A stretch of DNA of 64,000 nucleotides. Source: JAYVYM01 sp046593925. GTDB lineage: Bacteria > Actinomycetota > Actinomycetes > Mycobacteriales > SCTD01. Made by a program: the position numbers and the translations under genes. This document shows, in pieces, positions 1 to 6,593 of this stretch. Each line of letters begins with the position of its first letter. Position 1 is the stretch's first letter. The notes under the pieces were generated by a model that saw only the letters and a program-made list of their open reading frames with translations, was not told where the DNA came from and did not search any database. The stretch spans positions 11,246 to 75,245 of the forward strand of contig JBKJQN010000082.1 of the NCBI GenBank assembly GCA_046593925.1, written 5' to 3'.

Positions 1-1
1 C

Positions 2-142
2 ATGTCGACAACGACCGCGCCCAGCGGGTCGTTCTCGGTCGCGCGGCGCATCCCCAACACCGCAGGCAAGGACGTCATCTCCTTCACCGCCCGGCAGGCC
101 GCGACGGGTGAGAGCTGCCGCGGCGCCGTCACCGTCGGCTGA
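2..142 (+). CDS. C-terminal fragment of a hypothetical protein
   Basis: An open frame enters from the left edge and stops at 140-142. It contains the stretch SFSVARRIPNTAGKDVISF followed by a TGESC segment, which resembles the end of a larger actinobacterial protein rather than a complete 46-residue gene. The ATG at 2-4 may simply be an internal methionine, since nothing upstream can be seen. No family was recognised, and there is only a single cysteine. A complete small gene cannot be excluded because the upstream sequence is missing. Confidence 0.4.
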   Translation: MSTTTAPSGSFSVARRIPNTAGKDVISFTARQAATGESCRGAVTVG

Positions 143-241
143 GCCGTAGCGGATCGTGGCCGGCTCAGCCGCGGCCCCCTGCCCCAGGGTCAGCGGGACC
201 GAGGGCCCGTCCGCCGCGGCCCAGCGCGCCCTGTCGCCGCT

Positions 242-388
242 GCGGCCCGGACCAGCCTGGAGCAGCTGCCCGGCATCGGGCCGTTCTCCTCGGCCATCGT
301 CGTCGTCCGCGCGCTCGGCCACACCGACAACCTGGCCGGGCCGGTCACCGAGCACCGTCGTCGACCGGCCGACGAGGCCGCTACCTGA
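242..388 (+). pseudogene. Relic of an AlkA-type DNA glycosylase (HhH-GPD)
   Basis: The frame from 242 to the TGA at 386-388 reads SLEQLPGIGPFSSAIVVVRA and then LGHTDNL. This matches the helix-hairpin-helix segment (LPGIGPF) and the following residues of 3-methyladenine DNA glycosylase II-like proteins. There is no recognisable N-terminal domain upstream, and the catalytic aspartate region after GHTDNL is replaced by a short Arg-rich tail and a stop. Only about 30 codons are recognisable, so this is a decayed fragment of a gene that normally spans 200-300 residues. It lies beside other DNA-repair genes, but nothing suggests that it functions. Confidence 0.6.
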
Positions 389-548
389 TGGCCGCGCGGG
401 CCTGCCGGGCGCGACGGGCCGAGGCAGCGGCCCGCCGTTCCCACTTCCTCGCAGACGCGACACGCGCGGCCAGGTTGTCGGCCTTGGCCTGGCGTTGCCG
501 CTCCGAGAGGTCGCTGCGCATCAGCTGTTCAGCAAGGGCTGCGTACAT
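381..548 (-). CDS. Small basic hypothetical protein (55 aa)
   Basis: This short gene begins MYAALAEQLMRSDLSER and continues as an Arg/Ala-rich, probably helical, basic chain ending ARQARAAIR. The ATG at 548-546 is preceded by a good ribosome binding site (AGGAG, six bases upstream), which decides the start although the same frame is open further upstream. Small proteins of this type (an MYxAL...LxRxDLxER opening with a basic tail) are scattered in actinobacteria and have no assigned function. It lies 47 bp downstream of whiB7 in the same direction and could share its transcript. Its 3' end overlaps the glycosylase relic on the other strand. Confidence 0.6.
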   Translation of the reverse strand: MYAALAEQLMRSDLSERQRQAKADNLAARVASARKWERRAAASARRARQARAAIR

Positions 549-595
549 GGTGGTGCTCCTGATGTAGTCGGTGTGGATCCGGGTGGTGGTCGTAC

Positions 596-868
596 TCACG
601 CGGCGAGGGCGTCCTTGCGTGGGCGGCCGCGCGGGCGCTTGCGCGCCACGACGACGCCCATGACGACCAGCTGGCCACCCCAGACGCCCCACGGCTCGCG
701 CCGCTCGAGGGCGCCCGCGAGGCAGGCGTCGCGCAGCGGGCAGGGCAGGCAGAGCGCCTTGGCGGCCTCCACGTCGGCAGGCCGTTCGGCGAACCACAGG
801 TCGGGGGACTCACCCCGGCAGGGCAGCTCGTCGTTGAGCTCTGCCTGCGTGGCGAGGGCAGTGGTCAT
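596..868 (-). CDS. whiB7: WhiB7-type iron-sulfur transcriptional regulator
   Basis: This 90-residue WhiB protein has the four cluster cysteines (C17, C40, C43, C49), the WhiB signature GVWGG at 61-65, and the feature that separates WhiB7 from other WhiB proteins: a C-terminal AT-hook, RGRPRK, at 80-85. In mycobacteria and streptomycetes WhiB7 binds the primary sigma factor region 4 and AT-rich DNA and induces intrinsic antibiotic-resistance genes after ribosome stress. The neighbour uvrD2 is the same as in mycobacteria. The start ATG at 868 follows GAGGAGG by about 11 bases. A roughly 370-base leader with an upstream ORF and competing hairpins precedes it (961-1234), implying control by transcription attenuation. 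Confidence 0.93.
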   Translation of the reverse strand: MTTALATQAELNDELPCRGESPDLWFAERPADVEAAKALCLPCPLRDACLAGALERREPWGVWGGQLVVMGVVVARKRPRGRPRKDALAA

Positions 869-960
869 GCGGGGTGTCGCCTCCTCGGGACACGGCCAGG
901 GGTGCGGCCGCGAGGTACGGGTGGGTCGGGGGCCGGGTGTGGCCAGGTGGACCGGAGGTC

Positions 961-1009
961 AGGAAAAGCAGAGAGGCCGCGGATCCCGGTGTACGGGGTC
1001 CGCGGCCTC
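961..1009 (-). terminator. Intrinsic terminator (attenuator) in the whiB7 leader
   Basis: A perfect 11-bp inverted repeat, GAGGCCGCGGA (973-983) against TCCGCGGCCTC (999-1009), encloses a 15-base loop. Read on the minus strand the stem is followed by TCTGCTTTTCCT (972-961), giving a T-rich tail. It lies between the end of the upstream ORF (1031) and the whiB7 start (868), so it would end transcription before the regulator gene. Rho-independent attenuation of whiB7 is known in mycobacteria; that it works here is inferred. Confidence 0.75.
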
Positions 1010-1051
1010 GAGGTGCGCGCTGGTCTGGGATCAGACCGGGGCGCCTCGAGG
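1006..1051 (-). promoter_or_regulatory. Candidate antiterminator hairpin of the whiB7 leader
   Basis: Two copies of the palindrome CCTCGAGG lie at 1006-1013 and 1044-1051. On the minus strand CCTCGAGGCGC can pair with GCGC-AC-CTCGAGG (a two-base bulge), and the enclosed loop holds a second stem, GGTCTG/CAGACC, around the stop codon of the upstream ORF. Bases 1006-1009 are also needed for the terminator stem at 973-1009, so the two structures exclude each other. A ribosome reaching the stop at 1031 would cover the 1044-1051 arm and favour termination. A ribosome stalled earlier would leave this hairpin free and favour read-through. Confidence 0.6.
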
Positions 1052-1234
1052 AGGCAGATCCGTGACGTCGGTGCGGTCGTGGAAGGACAGACCGCTCCCG
1101 TGCTCGGCCGGGAGGGGCGCGATGAGAGACGCGCTGACGCGACGCGTCGCGGACAGAGGGATAACCCACATGATGTTGGTCGTCACGGGGGCCACCTCCT
1201 CCTGCTCTCTGCGCGGCAACTGCCGTGCGTTCAT
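1031..1234 (-). CDS. whiB7 leader peptide (upstream ORF)
   Basis: The frame ends with TGA at 1033-1031, just before the terminator. Two starts are plausible. ATG at 1234 lies five bases after the -10 element TACCCT and would be leaderless (67 aa). GTG at 1186 is preceded by AGGAGG eight bases upstream (51 aa, starting VTTNIMWVIPLSATRRV). The product resembles no functional protein. In mycobacteria an upstream ORF before whiB7 senses ribosome stalling; position and overlap with the antiterminator arm suggest the same role here. The peptide itself is probably not conserved. Confidence 0.55.
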   Translation of the reverse strand: MNARQLPRREQEEVAPVTTNIMWVIPLSATRRVSASLIAPLPAEHGSGLSFHDRTDVTDLPPRGAPV

Positions 1235-1239
1235 CGGCG

Positions 1240-1268
1240 AGGGTAGAGAACCCCACCGGACCGTGCAA
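1240..1268 (-). promoter_or_regulatory. Probable whiB7 promoter
   Basis: On the minus strand TTGCAC (1268-1263) and TACCCT (1245-1240) are separated by exactly 17 bp, a good match to a primary-sigma promoter. A short A/T-rich patch (AATAA) lies just upstream of the -35, where WhiB7 contacts DNA at its own promoter in mycobacteria. The promoter occupies the gap between the uvrD2 stop (1273) and the leader. Confidence 0.6.
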
Positions 1269-1272
1269 GGGG

Positions 1273-3375
1273 TTATTGCGTACCGGGTTGTTGCGGCACG
1301 ATCCCGGCGCCCGCGCCGACCAGCATCAGGACGGCCTCACCAAACTTATCGAGCTTGGCCTGCCCGATGCCGGGGATCGCGACCAGCGCGGCGACCGTGC
1401 CCGGCCGCTGCTCGGCGATCGCCGCGAGGGTGGCGTCGGTGAACACGCAGTACGCAGGCTGCTTCAGCTCTTTCGCCCGGCCGGCACGCCAGTCGCGCAG
1501 CGCCTCGAACAACGCCTCGTCGCGGTCCGCGGGGCAGCCGGGGCACCGGCCCAGTTTGCGGTCGGCGGCGGCGACCAGCCCGGCACCACAGACCCGGCAG
1601 GTCGTGGGCGGCGCCGCCTTCCGGCCGGTACGCGCGGTCGGGCCACCGGCCGAGCGCGTCGCGGTCGACCCCAGCAGGCCGTCGAGGAAGCGCGAGGGCC
1701 GGCGCGAGGCGCGACCACCGGGCGAGCGGGCCAGCGCCCAGCTCAGCGACAGGTGCTCGCGGGCCCGGGTGATGCCGACGTAGAGCAGCCGGCGTTCCTC
1801 CTCGACCTGCTCCGGGGTGTCGGCGTGCACCAGCGGCAGGGTGCCGTCGACGAGCCCCACCAGGAAGACCGCGTCCCACTCCAACCCCTTGGCGGCGTGC
1901 AGCGACGCCAGCGTCACGCCGTCCACGGTCGGGGCGTGCTGGGCCGCGGCCCGTTCCTCGAGCTCGGCGACGAGCTCGCGCAGCCCGGCGGCCGGGTCGC
2001 CGCCGGCGACGTCACCGGCAAGCCGGTGCAGGGCCGCGAGGGACTCCCAGCGCTCCCGGGTCGCTCCGGCGCCGGGCGGCGGCGCCGCTGCCTGCCAGGA
2101 CATTCCGGCCCGCAGCACGTCTGCGACCGCGAAGGCAAGCCCGGCGGGAGCATCGGTGTCGGCGGCGCGGGCCGCCCCCCGCAGCAGCAGGGTGGCTTCG
2201 CGTACTTCGGTACGGTCGAAGAAGCGCTCGCCGCCGCGTACCAGGTAGGGCACACCGGCGTCGGCGAGCGCCGTCTCGTATGCCGCGGACTGCGCGTTGA
2301 TGCGGTAGAGCACCGCAATCTCGCTCGCAGGGGTGCCGCCGTCGACCAGGGCACGGCAGCGGGCCGCGACCGCGGCGGCTTCAGCGGGCTCGTCGAGGTG
2401 CTCGGCCATCGCCGGCGCCGGTCCGGCCGGCCGCTGAGCGACGAGCTCGAGGCGGGCGGCCCGCACGGTGGCCCGGGCGATGACGGCGTTCGCGAGGCCG
2501 ACGACCTGTGGAGTGGAACGGTAGTCACGGACCAGCCGCACCTCGGTCGCACCGGGGTGGCGGGCCTGGAAACCGACCAGGAACTCCGGCGTGGCGCCGG
2601 TGAAGGAGTAGATGGTCTGGTTGACGTCGCCGACGACACACAGGTCGCTGCGGCCACCGAGCCAGGCGTCGAGCAGCCTTTGCTGGAGTGGCGTCACGTC
2701 CTGGTACTCGTCCACGACGAACGAGCGGTAGCGCGACCGAAACTCCGCGGCCACGTCGGCGTGCTCCTCGAGCACCGCGGCGGTCAGCAGCAGCAGGTCG
2801 TCGAAGTCCGCCACGCCCTGCGCCTGTTTCAGGTCCTTGAACGCGCCGTAGACCTGCGCCACCACCGACGGGTCGTACGGCGGGGTGCGGCCGGCCTTGC
2901 CGGCCGCCGCCGGGTAGTCGTCGGGCCCGACCAGCGTGCTGGCCGCCCACTCCAGCTCCGACAGCAGGTCGCGCAGCTCGGAGGTGCCGGGGCGCAGCCG
3001 GGCCCTGGCCGCAGCGTTGGCGACCAGGCCGAACTTGTTGGTCAGCAGGGTCGGCGGGGCTCCACCGACGACCTTGGGCCAGAAGTAGCCGAGTTGCTTC
3101 ATCGCGGCCGAGTGGAAGGTGCGGGCCTGCACCCCGCCGACGCCGAGCCCGCGCAGCCGGGTCCGCATCTCGCCCGCCGCGCGCGCCGTGAAGGTCACCG
3201 CCAACAGCGCGCTCGGCGGCACGGCCCCCGATGCGACGGCATACGCAGCCCGGTGCGTGATCGTCCGGGTCTTGCCGGTACCTGCGCCCGCCAGGATGCA
3301 GACCGGCCCGCTGACCGACTGTGCGGCCTCCCGCTGCTCGGGGTCGAGGGCGTCGAGCAGCTGGTCCGGTGTCAC
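1273..3375 (-). CDS. uvrD2: UvrD2-type superfamily I DNA helicase with HRDC domain
   Basis: ATP-dependent 3'-5' helicase of the UvrD/PcrA superfamily. The protein shows Walker A AGAGTGKT near residue 30, VVDEYQD for motif II, GDVNQTIYSF for motif III and VGITRAREHL near the end of the motor. A tetracysteine segment (CRVCG ... CPGC) follows, then a C-terminal HRDC-like domain. This layout defines mycobacterial UvrD2, which is also 700 residues long. I chose GTG at 3375 because it reproduces that length and starts just before the conserved LDPEQREA segment; a further in-frame start at 3462 would add 29 unconserved residues. It is divergent from mrx1. Confidence 0.93.
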   Translation of the reverse strand: MTPDQLLDALDPEQREAAQSVSGPVCILAGAGTGKTRTITHRAAYAVASGAVPPSALLAVTFTARAAGEMRTRLRGLGVGGVQARTFHSAAMKQLGYFWPKVVGGAPPTLLTNKFGLVANAAARARLRPGTSELRDLLSELEWAASTLVGPDDYPAAAGKAGRTPPYDPSVVAQVYGAFKDLKQAQGVADFDDLLLLTAAVLEEHADVAAEFRSRYRSFVVDEYQDVTPLQQRLLDAWLGGRSDLCVVGDVNQTIYSFTGATPEFLVGFQARHPGATEVRLVRDYRSTPQVVGLANAVIARATVRAARLELVAQRPAGPAPAMAEHLDEPAEAAAVAARCRALVDGGTPASEIAVLYRINAQSAAYETALADAGVPYLVRGGERFFDRTEVREATLLLRGAARAADTDAPAGLAFAVADVLRAGMSWQAAAPPPGAGATRERWESLAALHRLAGDVAGGDPAAGLRELVAELEERAAAQHAPTVDGVTLASLHAAKGLEWDAVFLVGLVDGTLPLVHADTPEQVEEERRLLYVGITRAREHLSLSWALARSPGGRASRRPSRFLDGLLGSTATRSAGGPTARTGRKAAPPTTCRVCGAGLVAAADRKLGRCPGCPADRDEALFEALRDWRAGRAKELKQPAYCVFTDATLAAIAEQRPGTVAALVAIPGIGQAKLDKFGEAVLMLVGAGAGIVPQQPGTQ

Positions 3376-3482
3376 CCGGGCAGTCTCCCAGGCCGCCGCC
3401 GCGGGAACGCGCCGGACCCGCCGCCTGTTGACGACGACGCGGCCGGCACCGAAGCCCCGCATCGCCTGACCCTGGAGCCCGC

Positions 3483-3740
3483 GTGACCGCCGAGACGACG
3501 AACGCCGCGATGACGATCTACAGCACCCCGTGGTGCGGGTACTGCCACCGGCTGATGAAGCAGCTGGACCGCGAGGGTGTCGGGTACGACGTCATCGACA
3601 TCGAGCAGGTCCCGTCGGCGGCCGACTACGTGATGAGCGTCAACGGCGGCAACCAGACCGTGCCGACCGTGGTGTTCGCCAACGGCACCGCCCTGACCAA
3701 CCCGAGCCTGGCGCAGGTCAAGGCCCAGCTCGCTGCCTGA
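3483..3740 (+). CDS. mrx1: Mycoredoxin-1 (glutaredoxin-like)
   Basis: An 85-residue thioredoxin-fold protein with the active site WCGYC (C18, C21) and the cis-Pro segment QTVPTVVF. Mycoredoxin-1 reduces mycothiol-protein mixed disulfides, and its gene sits next to uvrD2 in mycobacteria, as here. The GTG at 3483 has GGAG six bases upstream; an ATG at 3510 is a weaker alternative that would remove nine residues. It runs divergently from uvrD2, so the two share a short control region. Confidence 0.92.
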   Translation: MTAETTNAAMTIYSTPWCGYCHRLMKQLDREGVGYDVIDIEQVPSAADYVMSVNGGNQTVPTVVFANGTALTNPSLAQVKAQLAA

Positions 3741-3821
3741 TCGCCCGCTCCGCAGGGTGTGCCCGTGGTCGCCCTGGGGGACACTGGCCGGACCAACGGC
3801 CCCTTGTGAAAGCAGCCCTAC

Positions 3822-4664
3822 GTGCCCTCCCCCGACCTCTCGCACCCCGCGATCGACGCTGTCCTGGCGACCGCGGCGAGCCTGCTCGGCATGGAGGTCG
3901 TTTTCATCGGCGGCTTGACCGACGAGACCTTCACGTTCGAGCGTGTCCACGCCAATGCCGATTGGACCGGTGTCGACGAGGGCGGCGGCTCCTCGCGGGC
4001 AGACAGCCTCTGCGCCCGGATGCTCGACGGCGGCCCGGGCGCGACCTCTGACGCCGCAGCGGAGCCGGCCTTCGCCGACTCGCCGGTCCGCGCTGCCCTC
4101 GGCATCACCTCCTACGTCGGCGTTCCGGTGCGCGACGCGGCCGGGCACGTGGTGGCGACGCTGTGCGGCATCGACCGGGGCAGCGTCGACATCAACCAGC
4201 AGTCCATCCAGGTGCTCACCGAGCTGGCCGAGGTCGTCGCGGCCCACCTCGGGCCGCTCACCGAGCAGGGCGTGACGATCCGCCGGAGCGCAGAGGGCGG
4301 CTGGGAGGTCGGTGGTGAGCGGACCGGCGACCTGACCAGCGCGATGGTGCTGGCGGACCTGCTGGCGAGCGAGGTCGACCCTGGTGGCCGGCCGCGCCGG
4401 CCCGACCAGCCCCTGGACGAGGTCGGCCAGCTCCGGCTGTCAATCGTCCAGCTCGAGCACGCGCTCGCCGCCCGGGTGGTCGTGGAGCAGGCCATCGGCG
4501 TGCTCACCGAGCGCCAGCACCACTCGCCGCGCGAGGCGTTCGAGCGGCTGCGCAAGGTCGCCCGCTCGCGGGGCCGCAAGGTCCACGACCTGGCCCGGGA
4601 GGTCGTGATGTCCTCGACGGACCCGGCTGTTCCGCTGCCGCCCGAGCTTGCCGGCCGCCGCTGA
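3822..4664 (+). CDS. GAF and ANTAR domain RNA-binding regulator
   Basis: The N-terminal 160 residues form a GAF sensor domain (YVGVPVRDAAGHVVATLCGI). The last 75 residues form an ANTAR domain with the typical heptad start LEHALAARVVVEQAIGVL and the AFERLRKVAR helix. ANTAR proteins bind paired hairpins in nascent RNA and prevent termination. The GAF ligand and RNA targets cannot be deduced. The GTG start at 3822 lies 81 bp after mrx1 on the same strand. A linker of about 40 residues, acidic and Gly-rich, joins the two domains. Confidence 0.85.
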   Translation: MPSPDLSHPAIDAVLATAASLLGMEVVFIGGLTDETFTFERVHANADWTGVDEGGGSSRADSLCARMLDGGPGATSDAAAEPAFADSPVRAALGITSYVGVPVRDAAGHVVATLCGIDRGSVDINQQSIQVLTELAEVVAAHLGPLTEQGVTIRRSAEGGWEVGGERTGDLTSAMVLADLLASEVDPGGRPRRPDQPLDEVGQLRLSIVQLEHALAARVVVEQAIGVLTERQHHSPREAFERLRKVARSRGRKVHDLAREVVMSSTDPAVPLPPELAGRR

Positions 4665-4693
4665 GCTCGTTCTCGGCCCGGTCGCCGCAGGGG

Positions 4694-5257
4694 TTGGCCG
4701 GCGACCTGGTCGAGCTGGTCGAGCTTCTCCCCGACCCGGCCCGGGTGCTCATCGACGGCCTGGGCGGGGGGTCGATCGCCGACGCCATGGTGGCCGGTCT
4801 GGTTGCTGCCGGCCGTACGCCGTGCAGGGTGCGCGGCGAGGACTACCTGCGACCGGCCGGCGAGCGCTTTGCCTACGGCCGTGAGGACCCGGACGCGTTC
4901 CGCGAGGGATGGCTCGACGTGGGGGCGCTGCGCCGCGAGGTTCTGCAAGCCGACGGGAGGTGGCTGCCGGCCTTGCGCGACGCCGGCAGCGACCGCTCCG
5001 CACGCCTGCAGCGGCTGTCGCTGCCCGCGCGGTCTGTTCTGCTCGTCGATGGCCTGTTCCTGCTCGGCCGGGACCTGCCGGCCGAGCTGAGCGTGCACGT
5101 CGCGCTGTCGCCGGCCGCGCTGGTGCGCCGGGGCGTGCCGTCGTGGCAGCTGCCGGCTTTCGCGACGTACGACACCCTGGTGGAGCCCGGCGCGCTGTGC
5201 GACGTACTGGTCCGCGCGGAGGACCCGCTCCGGCCGGCCGTTCAGATCCGGCGGTAG
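4694..5257 (+). CDS. Uridine kinase-like P-loop protein with degenerate Walker A
   Basis: The segments RVRGEDYLRPAGERFAYG, EDPDAFREGWLD and LLVDGLFLLGRDL align with the substrate region and Walker B neighbourhood of actinobacterial uridine kinase-like proteins. The expected Walker A (DGxxGxGKS/T) is reduced to LIDGLGGGSIADA: the lysine and following Ser/Thr are missing. Kinase activity is therefore doubtful, and the gene may encode a pseudokinase or be decaying. The start is TTG at 4694, 29 bp after the GAF-ANTAR stop. The DNA directly downstream consists of two gene relics. Confidence 0.6.
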   Translation: MAGDLVELVELLPDPARVLIDGLGGGSIADAMVAGLVAAGRTPCRVRGEDYLRPAGERFAYGREDPDAFREGWLDVGALRREVLQADGRWLPALRDAGSDRSARLQRLSLPARSVLLVDGLFLLGRDLPAELSVHVALSPAALVRRGVPSWQLPAFATYDTLVEPGALCDVLVRAEDPLRPAVQIRR

Positions 5258-5304
5258 ACAAGCGAAGCGCCTACGCGGGAACGGCGACCGCGATCAGGAG
5301 GACT

Positions 5305-5465
5305 TCGGACCCCCAGCTGAGCGACGCCACCGACCCGATCGTGCAGGTGCACACCAGCACGATCTGCGTGCCGGCCCTGCACATCTTGTAGGGCGACGTC
5401 CCCACCGTGGCCGAGGGTTGCCATCCTGAACACCAGGCGCCGTCGTCGAGGTCGGCTCGGCGGTG
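5305..5465 (+). pseudogene. Relic of a zinc-type alcohol dehydrogenase (N-terminal domain)
   Basis: The frame from 5305 reads SDATDPIVQVHTSTIC, then ALHIL and a TAG at 5389-5391, followed in the same frame by GDVPTVAEG. After a frameshift the sequence continues with AVVEVGSAV. This order (PIVxVxTSTIC..LHIL.GDVPTVxxG...VVEVGSAV) is the GroES-like N-terminal domain of zinc alcohol dehydrogenases. The zinc-ligand region is altered (CVPA for CGTD), an in-frame stop is present and the rest of the gene is gone. It runs directly into a second relic at 5480. Confidence 0.7.
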
Positions 5466-5479
5466 TGGGCGCCGGCGCC

Positions 5480-5697
5480 AGGGGGTGGCGTCCGCGGCGC
5501 TCGCCGGTGCCCTGGACCTGATCGGTGGCCTCGGCGCAGGGGTCGTCGAGGGCTACCCCGAGGACGCCGGCTGCGTACCCTCCGGCTTTCTCTACGATGG
5601 CGCACTTTCAACGTACGAGAAACTGGGGTTCACGCGGGACCGCAAGATCGGCAAGCACCGCTGGGTGGTGGCCAGGACCGTCGAGCCTCGTTCGTAG
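5480..5697 (+). pseudogene. Truncated GNAT acetyltransferase (C-terminal half)
   Basis: From about 5480 the frame encodes GVASAALAGALDLIGG, GVVEGYPEDAG, YEKLGFTRDRKIGKHRWVV and ends at 5695-5697. This is the acetyl-CoA-binding and C-terminal half of a GNAT acetyltransferase. The N-terminal half is absent and is replaced by the alcohol dehydrogenase relic. An ATG/GTG further upstream would translate unrelated Arg-rich sequence, so I treat this as a pseudogene. It is convergent with nudC, whose stop is 6 bp away. Confidence 0.7.
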
Positions 5698-5702
5698 CCG
5701 GG

Positions 5703-6593
5703 TCAGGGCCCCGCCGGACCCTCCGCCACCCAGTCGGTGATCAGCCGGTGGGCGATGGACACCGGCGGGGGCAGCAGCACCGGACCGGGGCCACCCTCCC
5801 AGCCACCGGCATCTCGTAGCTGGTCCCGGGTGAACCAGCCGGCGTCCGCCAGCTCGCCGTCCTGCGGCACCGGCTCGGCGTCCGGGTCGCAGACCGCGCG
5901 GTAGCCCAGCATCAGGCTGGCCGGGAAAGGCCACGGCTGGCTGCCGCGGTAGACGACCTGCCGTACGGCGATGCCGGCCTCCTCGGCGACCTCGCGGACG
6001 ACAGCCTGCTCGGCACTTTCCCCCGGCTCGACGAAGCCCGCCAGCGTCGAGTAGCGCCGCGGCGGCCAGATGCTCGCGCGCCCCAGCACGGCCCGGTCGG
6101 CGCCGTCGGTGACCAGCACGATGACGGCGGGGTCGGTGCGCGGGAAGTGCGTACTGCCGTCGCCCTCGCAGACCCGTACGGCGCCGCCCCTCTTGCTCCA
6201 CGTGGGCGCCCCGCAGCGCGGGCAGCGGGGGTGGGTGGCGTGCCAGTTGGCGAGCCCGACGGCATGGGTCAGCAGGCCGGCGTCGCGGTCGTCGAGCACC
6301 GCCCCGATCTCGCGCAGCCCCTGGGCTGTCGTACCGAGCCGGTGCGACAGCGGCCCGGTCACCGCGAAGTAGGCCTGACCGTCCTCGCTGCCCAGGTAGA
6401 GCCGGTCACTGCCGGCGGGCGCGTCAGCGGCTCCGACGAACACCAGCGAGGTGCCGTCGACGAGCGCCCGGCCGTCGTCGAGCAGCAGCACCCTGGCCTG
6501 CGCCCAGGCGCGCTCCAGCGCAGCGTCGTCCTCGCGGGTGGCCGCGTCGCGGTCGACGGTCGAGCGCGACAGCGTCGGGCGGCTGTCGCTCAA
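5703..6593 (-). CDS. nudC: NAD+ diphosphatase NudC
   Basis: A 296-residue Nudix hydrolase that splits NAD(H) into NMN and AMP and may remove NAD caps from RNA. Visible features are the zinc-ribbon CPRC (C124, C127) with C142 following, the HFPRTDPAVI segment, the Nudix box at 186-208 (starting GFVEPGES and ending REVAEEAGI) and the NudC signature SQPWPFPAS at 218-226. The TTG start at 6593 overlaps the stop of the upstream M16 gene (TTGA), so translation is coupled. nudC near uvrD2/mrx1 repeats the mycobacterial order. Confidence 0.93.
   Translation of the reverse strand: MSDSRPTLSRSTVDRDAATREDDAALERAWAQARVLLLDDGRALVDGTSLVFVGAADAPAGSDRLYLGSEDGQAYFAVTGPLSHRLGTTAQGLREIGAVLDDRDAGLLTHAVGLANWHATHPRCPRCGAPTWSKRGGAVRVCEGDGSTHFPRTDPAVIVLVTDGADRAVLGRASIWPPRRYSTLAGFVEPGESAEQAVVREVAEEAGIAVRQVVYRGSQPWPFPASLMLGYRAVCDPDAEPVPQDGELADAGWFTRDQLRDAGGWEGGPGPVLLPPPVSIAHRLITDWVAEGPAGP

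Noticed and set aside
1225..3486. Very long plus-strand open frame opposite uvrD2
   Set aside because: Mirror of a real gene in high-G+C DNA: Arg/Gly/Pro-rich, no motifs. The uvrD2 strand has complete helicase motifs.
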